This document shows, in pieces, positions 24,484-31,710 of a DNA stretch of 64,000 bases (the stretch's first letter is position 1; the number at the start of each line of letters is the position of its first letter). The DNA is from a virus, in the IMG/VR virus record IMGVR_UViG_3300027996_000009, positions 42,813-106,812 of that record. The stretch is one strand, 5' to 3'. Made by a program: the position numbers and the translations under genes. A model generated the notes under the pieces. The model did not search any database, was not told where the DNA came from, and saw nothing but the letters and a program-made list of their open reading frames with translations.

Positions 24484-27093
24484 TTGATCACCTACCAAAA
24501 CGGACGATTTCGCAGTGTTCGACCGGTTGCAGAGGCAATGGCCCTTCTGCAGACTGAAATTGATGAGCTCACTCCTGATGAGAAAGGAGCTCTCGATCTC
24601 CTAATTAAGGACATCGCTGGGAAGCAGGCAAAAGAGATTGCCGATGCTGCCGAGCGCCTTGAGTGGGATTCTGATACTGGACCGGCCATCCCAATCCGTC
24701 AGTGGGTCAACGACGAATACTACCTCGGCGAGACGGCCCGCACTCTGTGGCCCAGGCTCAAGGAGGACATGATTGAGTATTTTGAGGGCGACTATGCGGA
24801 GTGCATCCTCACTGGGTCGACACGCTGGGGTAAGGATTATTTCAGCACTACAGCCCTAATCCGGATCATCTACGAGCTTTATTGCCTGAAGCGGCCCACT
24901 GACACACTGGGACTTGGTCGTGGTGAGATCATTCACATCGTCCCTATCTCGCATACTAAGGAAGCTGCTCAACGAGTCGTTTTCCAGGGAATCGTGCGTA
25001 AGCTCGCCCTGACCCCATTCTGGAAGGGCCGGTTCGAGGTCACTAAAGAGGAGATTCGCTTCCCAGGTAAGGACATCATCATCATTGGTGGTGGATCTAA
25101 TGAGGGCGCTGCACTTGGTCTTAATGTGTGGGCCGCACTTATCGATGAGGGCAACTTCATGGGTAAGCAGAAGAAGGGTCACGTAGCCGCCGGTGGCGGT
25201 AAGGACGACAAGTCCGAGTCCATCTACGATTCACTGCGACGTCGTATTCGAGGCACCTACTCGGCCACAGGCCTTCGTGGTCGTCTGATCATGATTTCAT
25301 CGAAGAAGTCGATATATGACTTCACCGAGCGAAGACTCCGCGAGGCGATGCGGGAAAACGATACGAGCGTTTTTGTCCGAGATTACGCCACCTGGGACGT
25401 CCGACCAAACGCGTTTATGGGCCAGAAATGGTGGCGTGCAGCCGTTTCTCAGAAGATTGGCCGCGTTCGCGTCCTTGATGATGGGGAAGAGGTAGAAGAC
25501 CACGAGATTTGGTTCCGCTTCCCTGATGAGTATCTTCAGGACTTTCTGAACGATCCCGCAGGTGCGGCCCGAGACATTGCTGGTATTGCGCTGGAATCGT
25601 TCCGTCCGTTCTTCTCGAATCGAGAAGCCATTGACGCAATGATGAAGCCAGAGCGGGCGCACCCATTCCATATCTACGAGTGGGTCACCAGTAGGGAGAT
25701 CAAGCCGATCTGGGACAACATGATGATCCGGAACGTGCACGGAGATCCGGTCCCGAGATGTTGCCCAAACGCACACCGACACGTCCACATGGACCTTTCA
25801 AAGAACAAGGACGCTACAGGGTTTTGTGTGGGCCACGTTGCCGGAGAGGTCGAAGTCTCGCGCCTGGACCCAGAGACTCACGAGAAGAGGAAAGAGGACG
25901 CCCCTCTAATCCACATTGACTTGTGCCTCCGTATCCTGGCCCCTCATGCGGGAGAGATTGAACATCAACTTGTCAGATCGTTGATCTACATGCTCCGAGA
26001 GGGTGGTCTCCCGATCAAGTCGGTATCTGCGGACCGTTGGATGGGGCTTCCAAACCTCCAGCTCATCGCTAAGCACGGATTCAAGACACAGGAGATATCG
26101 ACCCAGAGAACCCTTGATCCTTACCTGTCTGCACAGGGAGCTCTCTATGAGGGGCGGATTGAGAGCCCTGTTTACACCTTCTTGGCGAAGGAGCTCCGAG
26201 AGCTTGAGCTGAATTCCCAGGGAACCAAAGTCGATCACCCGCGCACGGGCTGCTTCGCGGGTGACACGAAGGTTCGCCTCTTGGACGGGAGGGCGATCAC
26301 GTTTGAGCAGCTAGTGGCTGAGTATGGAGAAGGTCAGAGATTCCACACCTATACGATGCGAGAAGGTGCCGTGTCTGTCGGAATCGGTTACGCACCACGT
26401 CTGACGGCTAAGAACGCGCCTGTAGTGGCGGTCACGTTGGACAACGGCGAGACCGTCAGGTGTACGCCTGACCACAGGTTCATGCTCCGAGATGGGAGTT
26501 ATCGCGAGGCCGGGGAGCTGCAACCCGGCGACTCGTTGATGCCGCTCTACACCAAGTTGTCCACAAAGTCGGCCCACAAGATGGTCGGTTACGAGCTCTA
26601 CTTGTGCCCCGGCGATGGTAAGTGGCACTTCACCCATCGGATGGTCGGAAAGTGGAAGTACCCGGGCTACACAGGCAACCAGCACGGTAATGGACTGATT
26701 CACCACGACCGGGGGAAGCTAAACAACGCGCCCGACGCGTTCTGCATCGCGCCCGGTAATCACAAGGTCGTGAGCGTTGAGCCTAGTGGGACCGCCGATG
26801 TCTACGACATTTCAGTCGAAGAGACATCGAACTTCGCTCTTGATGCAGGAATCTTTGTCCACAACTCAAAGGATCTGGCCGATGCGTTTGCGGCCGTCTG
26901 CTACTTCCTAGCCACGAACTGGAGATCCATTGGAGGGGGCGGCATTTCAATGGGCGCCTCTGTTATCGAGACTCCAGGCCTGCCAGGCGAGGCGGTTCCT
27001 ACGTCAGACGGTAATTTCAGGTGGCCAGACGAGCCGCCCCTACCCACTGAGGGCGGGGAAGATTGGACCGGTCTACCAACGTGGATCATCTGA
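24484..27093 (+). CDS. terL: Terminase large subunit (ATPase-nuclease) with intein
   Basis: An 869-codon gene giving a 664-residue DNA packaging motor after splicing. The ATPase domain has a Walker A-like GSTRWGKD (111-118) and Walker B-like WAALIDEGNF (216-225), followed by the coupling motif IMISSKKS. The RNase H-type nuclease shows HMDLSKNKDATGF (435-447, first Asp 437) and the C-terminal SKDLADAFA (795-803), whose Asp completes the metal site. The intein (590-794) sits immediately before that last motif. The frame starts with TTG at 24484, 3 nt after terS; the first ATG is 18 codons later at 24538, with weak ribosome-binding support for either. It cuts and packages concatemeric phage DNA at the portal. 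Confidence 0.92.
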   Translation: MITYQNGRFRSVRPVAEAMALLQTEIDELTPDEKGALDLLIKDIAGKQAKEIADAAERLEWDSDTGPAIPIRQWVNDEYYLGETARTLWPRLKEDMIEYFEGDYAECILTGSTRWGKDYFSTTALIRIIYELYCLKRPTDTLGLGRGEIIHIVPISHTKEAAQRVVFQGIVRKLALTPFWKGRFEVTKEEIRFPGKDIIIIGGGSNEGAALGLNVWAALIDEGNFMGKQKKGHVAAGGGKDDKSESIYDSLRRRIRGTYSATGLRGRLIMISSKKSIYDFTERRLREAMRENDTSVFVRDYATWDVRPNAFMGQKWWRAAVSQKIGRVRVLDDGEEVEDHEIWFRFPDEYLQDFLNDPAGAARDIAGIALESFRPFFSNREAIDAMMKPERAHPFHIYEWVTSREIKPIWDNMMIRNVHGDPVPRCCPNAHRHVHMDLSKNKDATGFCVGHVAGEVEVSRLDPETHEKRKEDAPLIHIDLCLRILAPHAGEIEHQLVRSLIYMLREGGLPIKSVSADRWMGLPNLQLIAKHGFKTQEISTQRTLDPYLSAQGALYEGRIESPVYTFLAKELRELELNSQGTKVDHPRTGCFAGDTKVRLLDGRAITFEQLVAEYGEGQRFHTYTMREGAVSVGIGYAPRLTAKNAPVVAVTLDNGETVRCTPDHRFMLRDGSYREAGELQPGDSLMPLYTKLSTKSAHKMVGYELYLCPGDGKWHFTHRMVGKWKYPGYTGNQHGNGLIHHDRGKLNNAPDAFCIAPGNHKVVSVEPSGTADVYDISVEETSNFALDAGIFVHNSKDLADAFAAVCYFLATNWRSIGGGGISMGASVIETPGLPGEAVPTSDGNFRWPDEPPLPTEGGEDWTGLPTWII
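26251..26865 (+). mobile_element. Small HNH-type intein in terL
   Basis: Encodes residues 590-794 (205 aa). It starts CFAGDTKVRLLDGR (block A), has CTPDHRFMLRDG (block B, 660-671), VEPSGTADVYDISVEETSNF (block F) and ends DAGIFVHN (block G) before Ser 795 as +1 residue. Between the splicing blocks, HFTHRMVGKW (715-724) and NGLIHHDRGKLNNAPDAF (736-753) form a compact HNH signature, much shorter than a LAGLIDADG domain. The insertion point just before SKDLADA lies at the most conserved nuclease residue, the usual choice of homing inteins. Confidence 0.88.
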
Positions 27094-27139
27094 TCACCAG
27101 GTCTGGACCTCACCGGTCGACTATTGGTAAAATACTGGG

Positions 27140-27460
27140 ATGACTTTGCCTAGACGACAACAAGTCAGCGATGCACTGCATTTAATCGCAGACAGCATTC
27201 AAGAGGCAGATATTCTCTTGCGTGAAGGGATAGTGCACGGCAAGTTTGATGCTCCGAAGCCGAAGCTAAAGGATGGCGTCGAACCCCATAAACGTGGAAT
27301 CATGGACCGCATCGAGCGGCGAGTTCGAGAAAAGGTCACCCCACTATCTCGCAATGTCTTGCGAGCGCGACGTGAGCGGAAAGCTCGCGACCGTTATCAA
27401 ACGCTCAAGAACGTCAAGACGCCTCGTAAGGTGCTCGGATCGAGAATCCGTAAGCGATGA
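27140..27460 (+). CDS. Small basic hypothetical protein
   Basis: A 106-residue, strongly basic protein. The N-terminal half is a helix (QQVSDALHLIADSIQEADILLREG), the C-terminal half is Arg/Lys-rich (ERRVREKVTPLSRNVLRARR and SRIRKR at the end). The ATG has TAAAAT 6 nt upstream and no Shine-Dalgarno, so a leaderless transcript is possible. Its end overlaps the start of the zinc-ribbon gene by 4 bases. It may bind nucleic acid; no family recognised. Confidence 0.55.
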   Translation: MTLPRRQQVSDALHLIADSIQEADILLREGIVHGKFDAPKPKLKDGVEPHKRGIMDRIERRVREKVTPLSRNVLRARRERKARDRYQTLKNVKTPRKVLGSRIRKR

Positions 27461-27705
27461 AATGCCCTCGGTGTGAGCATGAGAAGACGTATGTCTTAAA
27501 GTCGACAAGACCGTCCCGCAAAGCGGTTGATGTTTGCAAACAGAGAAGGCGTTCATGCGCCAAGTGCAAACGATCGTTCATGACGTTTGAAGTTCACGAA
27601 GTAGAGTTTGAACGTCTCTGCGCTCTAATTAAGCTAGAAGGCCCGACACGGAGCCCTCTACTAACTAGGACAACGGCGTCAGAGCCAGAGTCCAAGAAGT
27701 CCTAA
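27457..27705 (+). CDS. NrdR-like zinc-ribbon protein lacking the ATP-cone
   Basis: An 82-residue protein. The first 50 residues match the zinc ribbon of the ribonucleotide reductase repressor NrdR: MKCPRCEHEKTYV, then KQRRRSCAKCKRSFMTFEV, with Cys 3, 6, about 34 and 37 and the characteristic RRR-C-x-x-C-x-x-F-T/M-T/F stretch. The ATP-cone that senses dATP in bacterial NrdR (which is about 150 residues) is absent. It could bind reductase promoters without nucleotide control, or may simply be a zinc ribbon reused for another role. It is coupled to the basic protein upstream. Confidence 0.6.
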   Translation: MKCPRCEHEKTYVLKSTRPSRKAVDVCKQRRRSCAKCKRSFMTFEVHEVEFERLCALIKLEGPTRSPLLTRTTASEPESKKS

Positions 27706-27735
27706 TCACCACCAGCAAACAGCTGAGGTAAGCAA

Positions 27736-28656
27736 ATGAGCGTTACTGATACCATCGAGACCCGCATCAAGTCCTTTAAGGCCTCCTCGTTCTTTACGGC
27801 AGGAGACCCTTATAGCTTCAGCGTGAAGCTGAGTGATGAGTTTGCGCTTCCCGGAAAGTACAACCCCCGAGACTACCTGGCTCGCCTCGGGCTTGAACTT
27901 GAGGGCAAGAATGTCCTAGTTGTCTGCCCAGGCAATTCTGGCCTCTGCATCGAGGCGATCCACGCAGGAGCATCAACGGTCGTAGGGTTCGAGCCGCGCA
28001 CGATCTACTTGCGGCCCATGAACACGATCGCTGAGTTCGTTGACGAGCTTGTCGGGACATCGTTTATCCGCAGGAAGGCAGACGCCGAACTCGTTGAGAA
28101 GTTCGATGTGGTCATTTGGGCCGAAGGTGTCGATGACATCCCCCACCCAAGGCAGATATTCAACAAGGTCTTCGACGCTATTGCCCCTGGCGGGCAGTTC
28201 TGCTTGGAGATTGGTCTCGGGACTCACGGAGAGCTCCCCCTGACCACTAACTGCTGGAAGCCAACCTCCCAGGCCGTTGTGTCCACCGTTGAGTCCTACG
28301 GTGACTTCTCGGTCATTGGGAAGTCTGCGGGCCGCAATCAAACGCGAAAGATATTCACGATCGCCAACAACGAAAAAATGAAGGTGGAATCCCTGTCCGG
28401 TTCGGGGTTCACCACGGTTGAGAGTGTTGAAGATTTCGCTGCAAAGCTCAAGGAGGAGCTGTCCCCTAGCGATACCGACATCGACATTACGGTGAGCACC
28501 CCCAAGAGGGGCGCCCCGGACACTGGACTGGATTCGGTCTACGATGCGGCTGCCGATGACCAGAAAACGGCTTCAACGCCCAAGAGTCAGGCCAAAAAGG
28601 ACAAAGCAGCAGCTGAGGCTGCCATCAAGCCAAAGAATGGCAAGCCTAAGGCATAA
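27736..28656 (+). CDS. SAM-dependent methyltransferase-like protein
   Basis: A 306-residue protein. Residues about 55-85 (KNVLVVCPGNSGLCIEAIHA, then TVVGFEPR) fit motif I of class I methyltransferases, with an acidic residue (FEP) ending strand 2. KFDVVIWAEGVDDI (about 121-134) fits motif IV and PRQIFNKVFDAIAPGGQFCLEIG (about 136-158) fits the helix and strand after it. The last 90 residues are charged and disordered (KKDKAAAEAAIKPKNGK). No target-recognition domain is visible, so substrate (DNA, RNA, protein or small molecule) is unknown. It lies between terminase and small virion-type genes. Confidence 0.65.
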   Translation: MSVTDTIETRIKSFKASSFFTAGDPYSFSVKLSDEFALPGKYNPRDYLARLGLELEGKNVLVVCPGNSGLCIEAIHAGASTVVGFEPRTIYLRPMNTIAEFVDELVGTSFIRRKADAELVEKFDVVIWAEGVDDIPHPRQIFNKVFDAIAPGGQFCLEIGLGTHGELPLTTNCWKPTSQAVVSTVESYGDFSVIGKSAGRNQTRKIFTIANNEKMKVESLSGSGFTTVESVEDFAAKLKEELSPSDTDIDITVSTPKRGAPDTGLDSVYDAAADDQKTASTPKSQAKKDKAAAEAAIKPKNGKPKA

Positions 28657-28714
28657 AGGTAACTGGCTACGCGCGACTGATGCTGTCGTGTAGAATGCCT
28701 GGACGAGGTGCGGT

Positions 28715-29077
28715 ATGGGTGCAAAGACAATCAAGGTCAACGGTACTTTCCAGGTCTACAATTCTGCTGGAACTATCGAGGCGCAGAAGGTCCTCAACGA
28801 CACACTCCTCGTGTCTGAGGTCACTCAGCACTTTCCAATGGTCATCGCTGGCGGGGCTGTAGATCAGCAAGTAGGCTTCGGAGGGGTGCAGCTGTGTAAG
28901 CGGTTGTTCCTGCGGACCAACTTTCCGGTCATGCTTAAGTTCGATAGTATTGTCGCGCCTGCATTCTCGTTCGGTCCTGGAGATGGAATCCTGATGTCTG
29001 AAAACGGCATCACCGCTCTCTTCGTCACGGCCGGTCCAAATGCAACAGAGCTTGAGGCGATGATCGCCGGTGACTAA
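28715..29077 (+). CDS. Small beta-rich putative virion protein
   Basis: A 120-residue protein (MGAKTIKVNGTFQVYNSAG) that is mostly beta strand with a Gly-rich middle (AGGAVDQQVGFGGVQ) and an acidic C-terminus. GAGGTG precedes the ATG and TAGAAT at 28691-28696 may be a -10 box. A small structural role, for example capsid decoration or tail completion, would fit its position after terminase genes, but no family is recognised. Confidence 0.5.
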   Translation: MGAKTIKVNGTFQVYNSAGTIEAQKVLNDTLLVSEVTQHFPMVIAGGAVDQQVGFGGVQLCKRLFLRTNFPVMLKFDSIVAPAFSFGPGDGILMSENGITALFVTAGPNATELEAMIAGD

Positions 29078-29120
29078 CACCACTAGTCGCCCTCAACACA
29101 GAAAGTAACGGGAGAATCAG

Positions 29121-29465
29121 ATGCACATCAAAAAGGACGACATCCCGCTCGTTGCAGCGCCGCTGGACGATCTCTGGATCAAGTTTGACACCCAGTCTCT
29201 AGGCGCTGTTATCTGGGTTTCGTCCGTGTCGTCTGGCGCCACGTTCGAAATTTCGAGTGGCGTGACGGCTGAGCCAGGACTTCTCACGGTTCCAGTTGTG
29301 ACTACCCTAGGTCAGAAGGGTCTCGTCGCCCTGACAACACTCCCTCTTGGTGCTGGAGACGTTTCGCACCGCTACGTGCGAGTGCGCCCTACTGCTGGAC
29401 AGATATCTGTTTCAGTGGCCGGACCCCTTGGGTTTAGCCACCACATGAAGGTGCTGATCACGTAA
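29121..29465 (+). CDS. Small beta-rich putative virion protein
   Basis: A 114-residue protein with good ribosome binding site GGGAGAA before the ATG. Almost entirely beta-strand with Ser/Val/Gly/Thr (VIWVSSVSSGATFEISSGV, then VSHRYVRVRPTAGQISVSV). The pattern resembles small immunoglobulin-like or jelly-roll proteins on phage particles. It follows the 120-residue gene by 43 bp and precedes the glycine-zipper gene by 10 bp. Family not recognised. Confidence 0.5.
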   Translation: MHIKKDDIPLVAAPLDDLWIKFDTQSLGAVIWVSSVSSGATFEISSGVTAEPGLLTVPVVTTLGQKGLVALTTLPLGAGDVSHRYVRVRPTAGQISVSVAGPLGFSHHMKVLIT

Positions 29466-29475
29466 CCTGGCATCA

Positions 29476-31326
29476 ATGCCACTGAATAGGTCAGCCCAGA
29501 TGTCACTACAGCGATCTGCCTTAGTACTACGTGAGTCCGAGAGTATTGCCTGTCGGGCTTATCATCTAGTTGAGCATCAAGAGCTCGAACTGGAACACGC
29601 TCTTTACCGGAGCCCCCTGATTCTCCTTGATGAAGGCTTGGCCGGAGATGCGGCCAGAGGAATCGGAAGAGGACTTGGCTGGGCAGGCAAGGGAATTGCC
29701 GGAGGGATCGGCAGGGGGATCGGTCACGTAGGCAAAACAGCGTTCGATGCCGGAAGTCACGCCGCTAAGAAGGTTGCTGGCGGTGTCGCTGATACGGCTG
29801 TGAACTTTGCCCGTGGAGCAGCTGGAGGGGGCGATGATAAGGCCAAGGAGACCGCAGCTTACGCCCTTGGCAATAGGATGCAGTCGACACAGGTCGGCGG
29901 TAAGACCGCAGGAGGTGCTTTGGCCGGTGCTGCAATTGGCTCAGCCATCGCTCCTGGCGTTGGAACGGCCATCGGCGCTGGTATAGGTGCGGCAGCCCCT
30001 CACATCGCCAGTGGGGCAGCAAAAGCTGGTAAGAGCATCGCCGGTGGGGCAGCGGCGGCTGGACGCGGCGCAGCAAAAGCTGGTAAGTGGGTGCGCCAGA
30101 AGTGGCAGGACCGTGGGGGCGGTCCAACCGCAGATGCGCCAACTGGGGACGAACACGGCCCTGTAAGATCAACACAGAATGCCCAAGATGCCCCGTTTAC
30201 AAGGTGGGAAGCAGGTGAAAAGGAAAAAGCAGCCATTAACGCAAGGGCTACTGCTGCTGGTGACGACACACCGAAACTAGACACGTTTAATATGAATCCG
30301 GAAGCCGCCGCCGCCGAGCGCAACCGGACCGCTAAGGCCTCTAAGGCTACGGCTGATGCCTTACAAAAGCAGCAATGGACACAAGGTAAGGCGATAGCCA
30401 ATGCCGGACCTTCCGCCGAATTCGCGGATCAAGCTCGCAAGCAGGCACGACTTGATAAGGTAGCCAAGGCAAAAGCGGCAGCAGTTCTACCGCCCGATGC
30501 TGTACCTAGCATCGGACCCAGCGCACGGGCAGCGGCAGCACCAACGGCAGCACCAACGGCAGCACCAACGGCAGCGCCAACACCAGCAGCTTCTGATGCC
30601 AGTGCGATGAGCCAGGCCTACGCCCAGGGCGCCCAGACTCAGAGGGCGCCATTCTCCTACCCAGAAGGCGCCAAGCCTGAGGTCAAGCCTGAGGTCGAGC
30701 TGACCCCACAACAAAAGAACGACCAGGCCTCTGCTGATTTTGCAAATCAGCAAAACATTAACAGGAGAAATACTCAGCAGACTAATCAGCCAACATCCAA
30801 CATCCCGAGTAACCTTAAAGGTGGGGGAGCGCCAGTTGCTGCCCAAGGCCAGCAACTTCCAAGTAATCTTGGAGGAGGAGCAGCGCCAGTCGCCAGTAAC
30901 CCAGAAGCCAACCCTCTCGGTGACCCTACTGGAGATGGTGAGCAGATAGACCTTCACGACACACCACCGCACGCAGCAGCGCCTCCAGGTGGTGCTGCCC
31001 AGGCTATTCCGAATATCGGAGGAAAGAGGGAAAAGTCAGCTGGCGGTGGCGGTGGTAATGCTGATGACGCGGCCAGTTTAATGCCAGGCGTCGAAAACGC
31101 TGGCGACGATGATGATCCAACAAGCTGCAACAAACAAGCTGATGGCTCCACAAAGTGCTACAACCGAAGCCTGTCGAAGAAGGGCTTGAAGGGTAACGTA
31201 GGGCGCAAGCCATCAGGAAAAACAGCAACGGCAACACCGACAGCATCGGTTAATGCGCTGATCGACTCCTTCGATTACTCACGAACCTTCAGAGCTAGGA
31301 CCTGCCGGTTCAAGCTGCTAGCCTAG
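29476..31326 (+). CDS. Gly/Ala-rich protein with putative capsid-targeting leader
   Basis: A 616-residue protein. After a variable N-terminus comes HALYRSPLILLDEG (about 42-55), matching the peptide shared by the genes at 59111-64000, with an L-D-E tripeptide. Next are Gly/Ala-zipper segments: GIGRGLGWAGKGIAGGIGRG and, at about 145-175, AGGALAGAAIGSAIAPGVGT, which could insert in membranes. Then low-complexity linkers, a four-fold 12-bp repeat (AAPT), PSNLxGGGAPVA twice, and a Cys-containing basic end (CNKQADGSTKCYN). An ejected, membrane-active protein is a reasonable inference. Start is ambiguous: ATG at 29476 or at 29500. It overlaps the convergent gene by 9 bp. Confidence 0.6.
   Translation: MPLNRSAQMSLQRSALVLRESESIACRAYHLVEHQELELEHALYRSPLILLDEGLAGDAARGIGRGLGWAGKGIAGGIGRGIGHVGKTAFDAGSHAAKKVAGGVADTAVNFARGAAGGGDDKAKETAAYALGNRMQSTQVGGKTAGGALAGAAIGSAIAPGVGTAIGAGIGAAAPHIASGAAKAGKSIAGGAAAAGRGAAKAGKWVRQKWQDRGGGPTADAPTGDEHGPVRSTQNAQDAPFTRWEAGEKEKAAINARATAAGDDTPKLDTFNMNPEAAAAERNRTAKASKATADALQKQQWTQGKAIANAGPSAEFADQARKQARLDKVAKAKAAAVLPPDAVPSIGPSARAAAAPTAAPTAAPTAAPTPAASDASAMSQAYAQGAQTQRAPFSYPEGAKPEVKPEVELTPQQKNDQASADFANQQNINRRNTQQTNQPTSNIPSNLKGGGAPVAAQGQQLPSNLGGGAAPVASNPEANPLGDPTGDGEQIDLHDTPPHAAAPPGGAAQAIPNIGGKREKSAGGGGGNADDAASLMPGVENAGDDDDPTSCNKQADGSTKCYNRSLSKKGLKGNVGRKPSGKTATATPTASVNALIDSFDYSRTFRARTCRFKLLA
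30535..30582 (+). repeat. 12-bp tandem repeat (x4) in the Gly/Ala-rich gene
   Basis: Four in-frame copies of GCAGCACCAACG, the last with three changes, encoding a run of Ala-Ala-Pro-Thr. It probably expands and contracts by slippage and serves as a flexible linker. Confidence 0.8.
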
Positions 31327-31692
31327 GATACCTGGGATATCTAGCCCTTCACTCTTAGCCAGCTTCTTAGCGATGTCGAGGAGTCCGTTCCCGACGCCTG
31401 GTTGCACGCTGCGCAGCTTGTCGATCTCTGCGTCGAGGTCGAGGCCTTCGTACTTGGCGAGCTTCCTCAGCACTACGAGGAAGTCCTCTACGCACTTGTC
31501 CGGGTCTAGCTTTCCAGTCCGGTAGACCACCTTTGATGCGGTCTCTCTAGTAGTTGCTAGAGCTTGGGCCGCATTTAGGATCTCCTGAGCCATCGGATGA
31601 TCCCTAGGGATACTTAGACTGATGGGTGCGGTCGGCTGGCCTGTTGGCGGATTAGACAGCCCACCGAGTAAACCGAGTAGATCACCAAGCAC
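31318..31692 (-). CDS. Small helical protein at the end of the tail operon
   Basis: A 124-residue protein (MLGDLLGLLGGLSNPP). After the short hydrophobic N-terminus it is predicted helical (HPMAQEILNAAQALATTRE, then VEDFLVVLRKLAKYEGL and LLDIAKKLAKSEGLD; the last two look like a repeated helix). It follows the 846-residue virion gene by 18 bp and is the last gene of the minus tail operon. A small tail-tip or chaperone role is possible; no family recognised. Confidence 0.5.
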   Translation of the reverse strand: MLGDLLGLLGGLSNPPTGQPTAPISLSIPRDHPMAQEILNAAQALATTRETASKVVYRTGKLDPDKCVEDFLVVLRKLAKYEGLDLDAEIDKLRSVQPGVGNGLLDIAKKLAKSEGLDIPGILG

Positions 31693-31710
31693 TTTGTCAC
31701 TCTCCGATTA

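Noticed and set aside
27736-28656. Reading the methyltransferase-like gene as a DNA modification enzyme
   Set aside because: The DPPY/NPPY-type catalytic motif of DNA adenine or N4-cytosine methylases and the PCQ motif of C5 enzymes are not seen; the substrate was left open.
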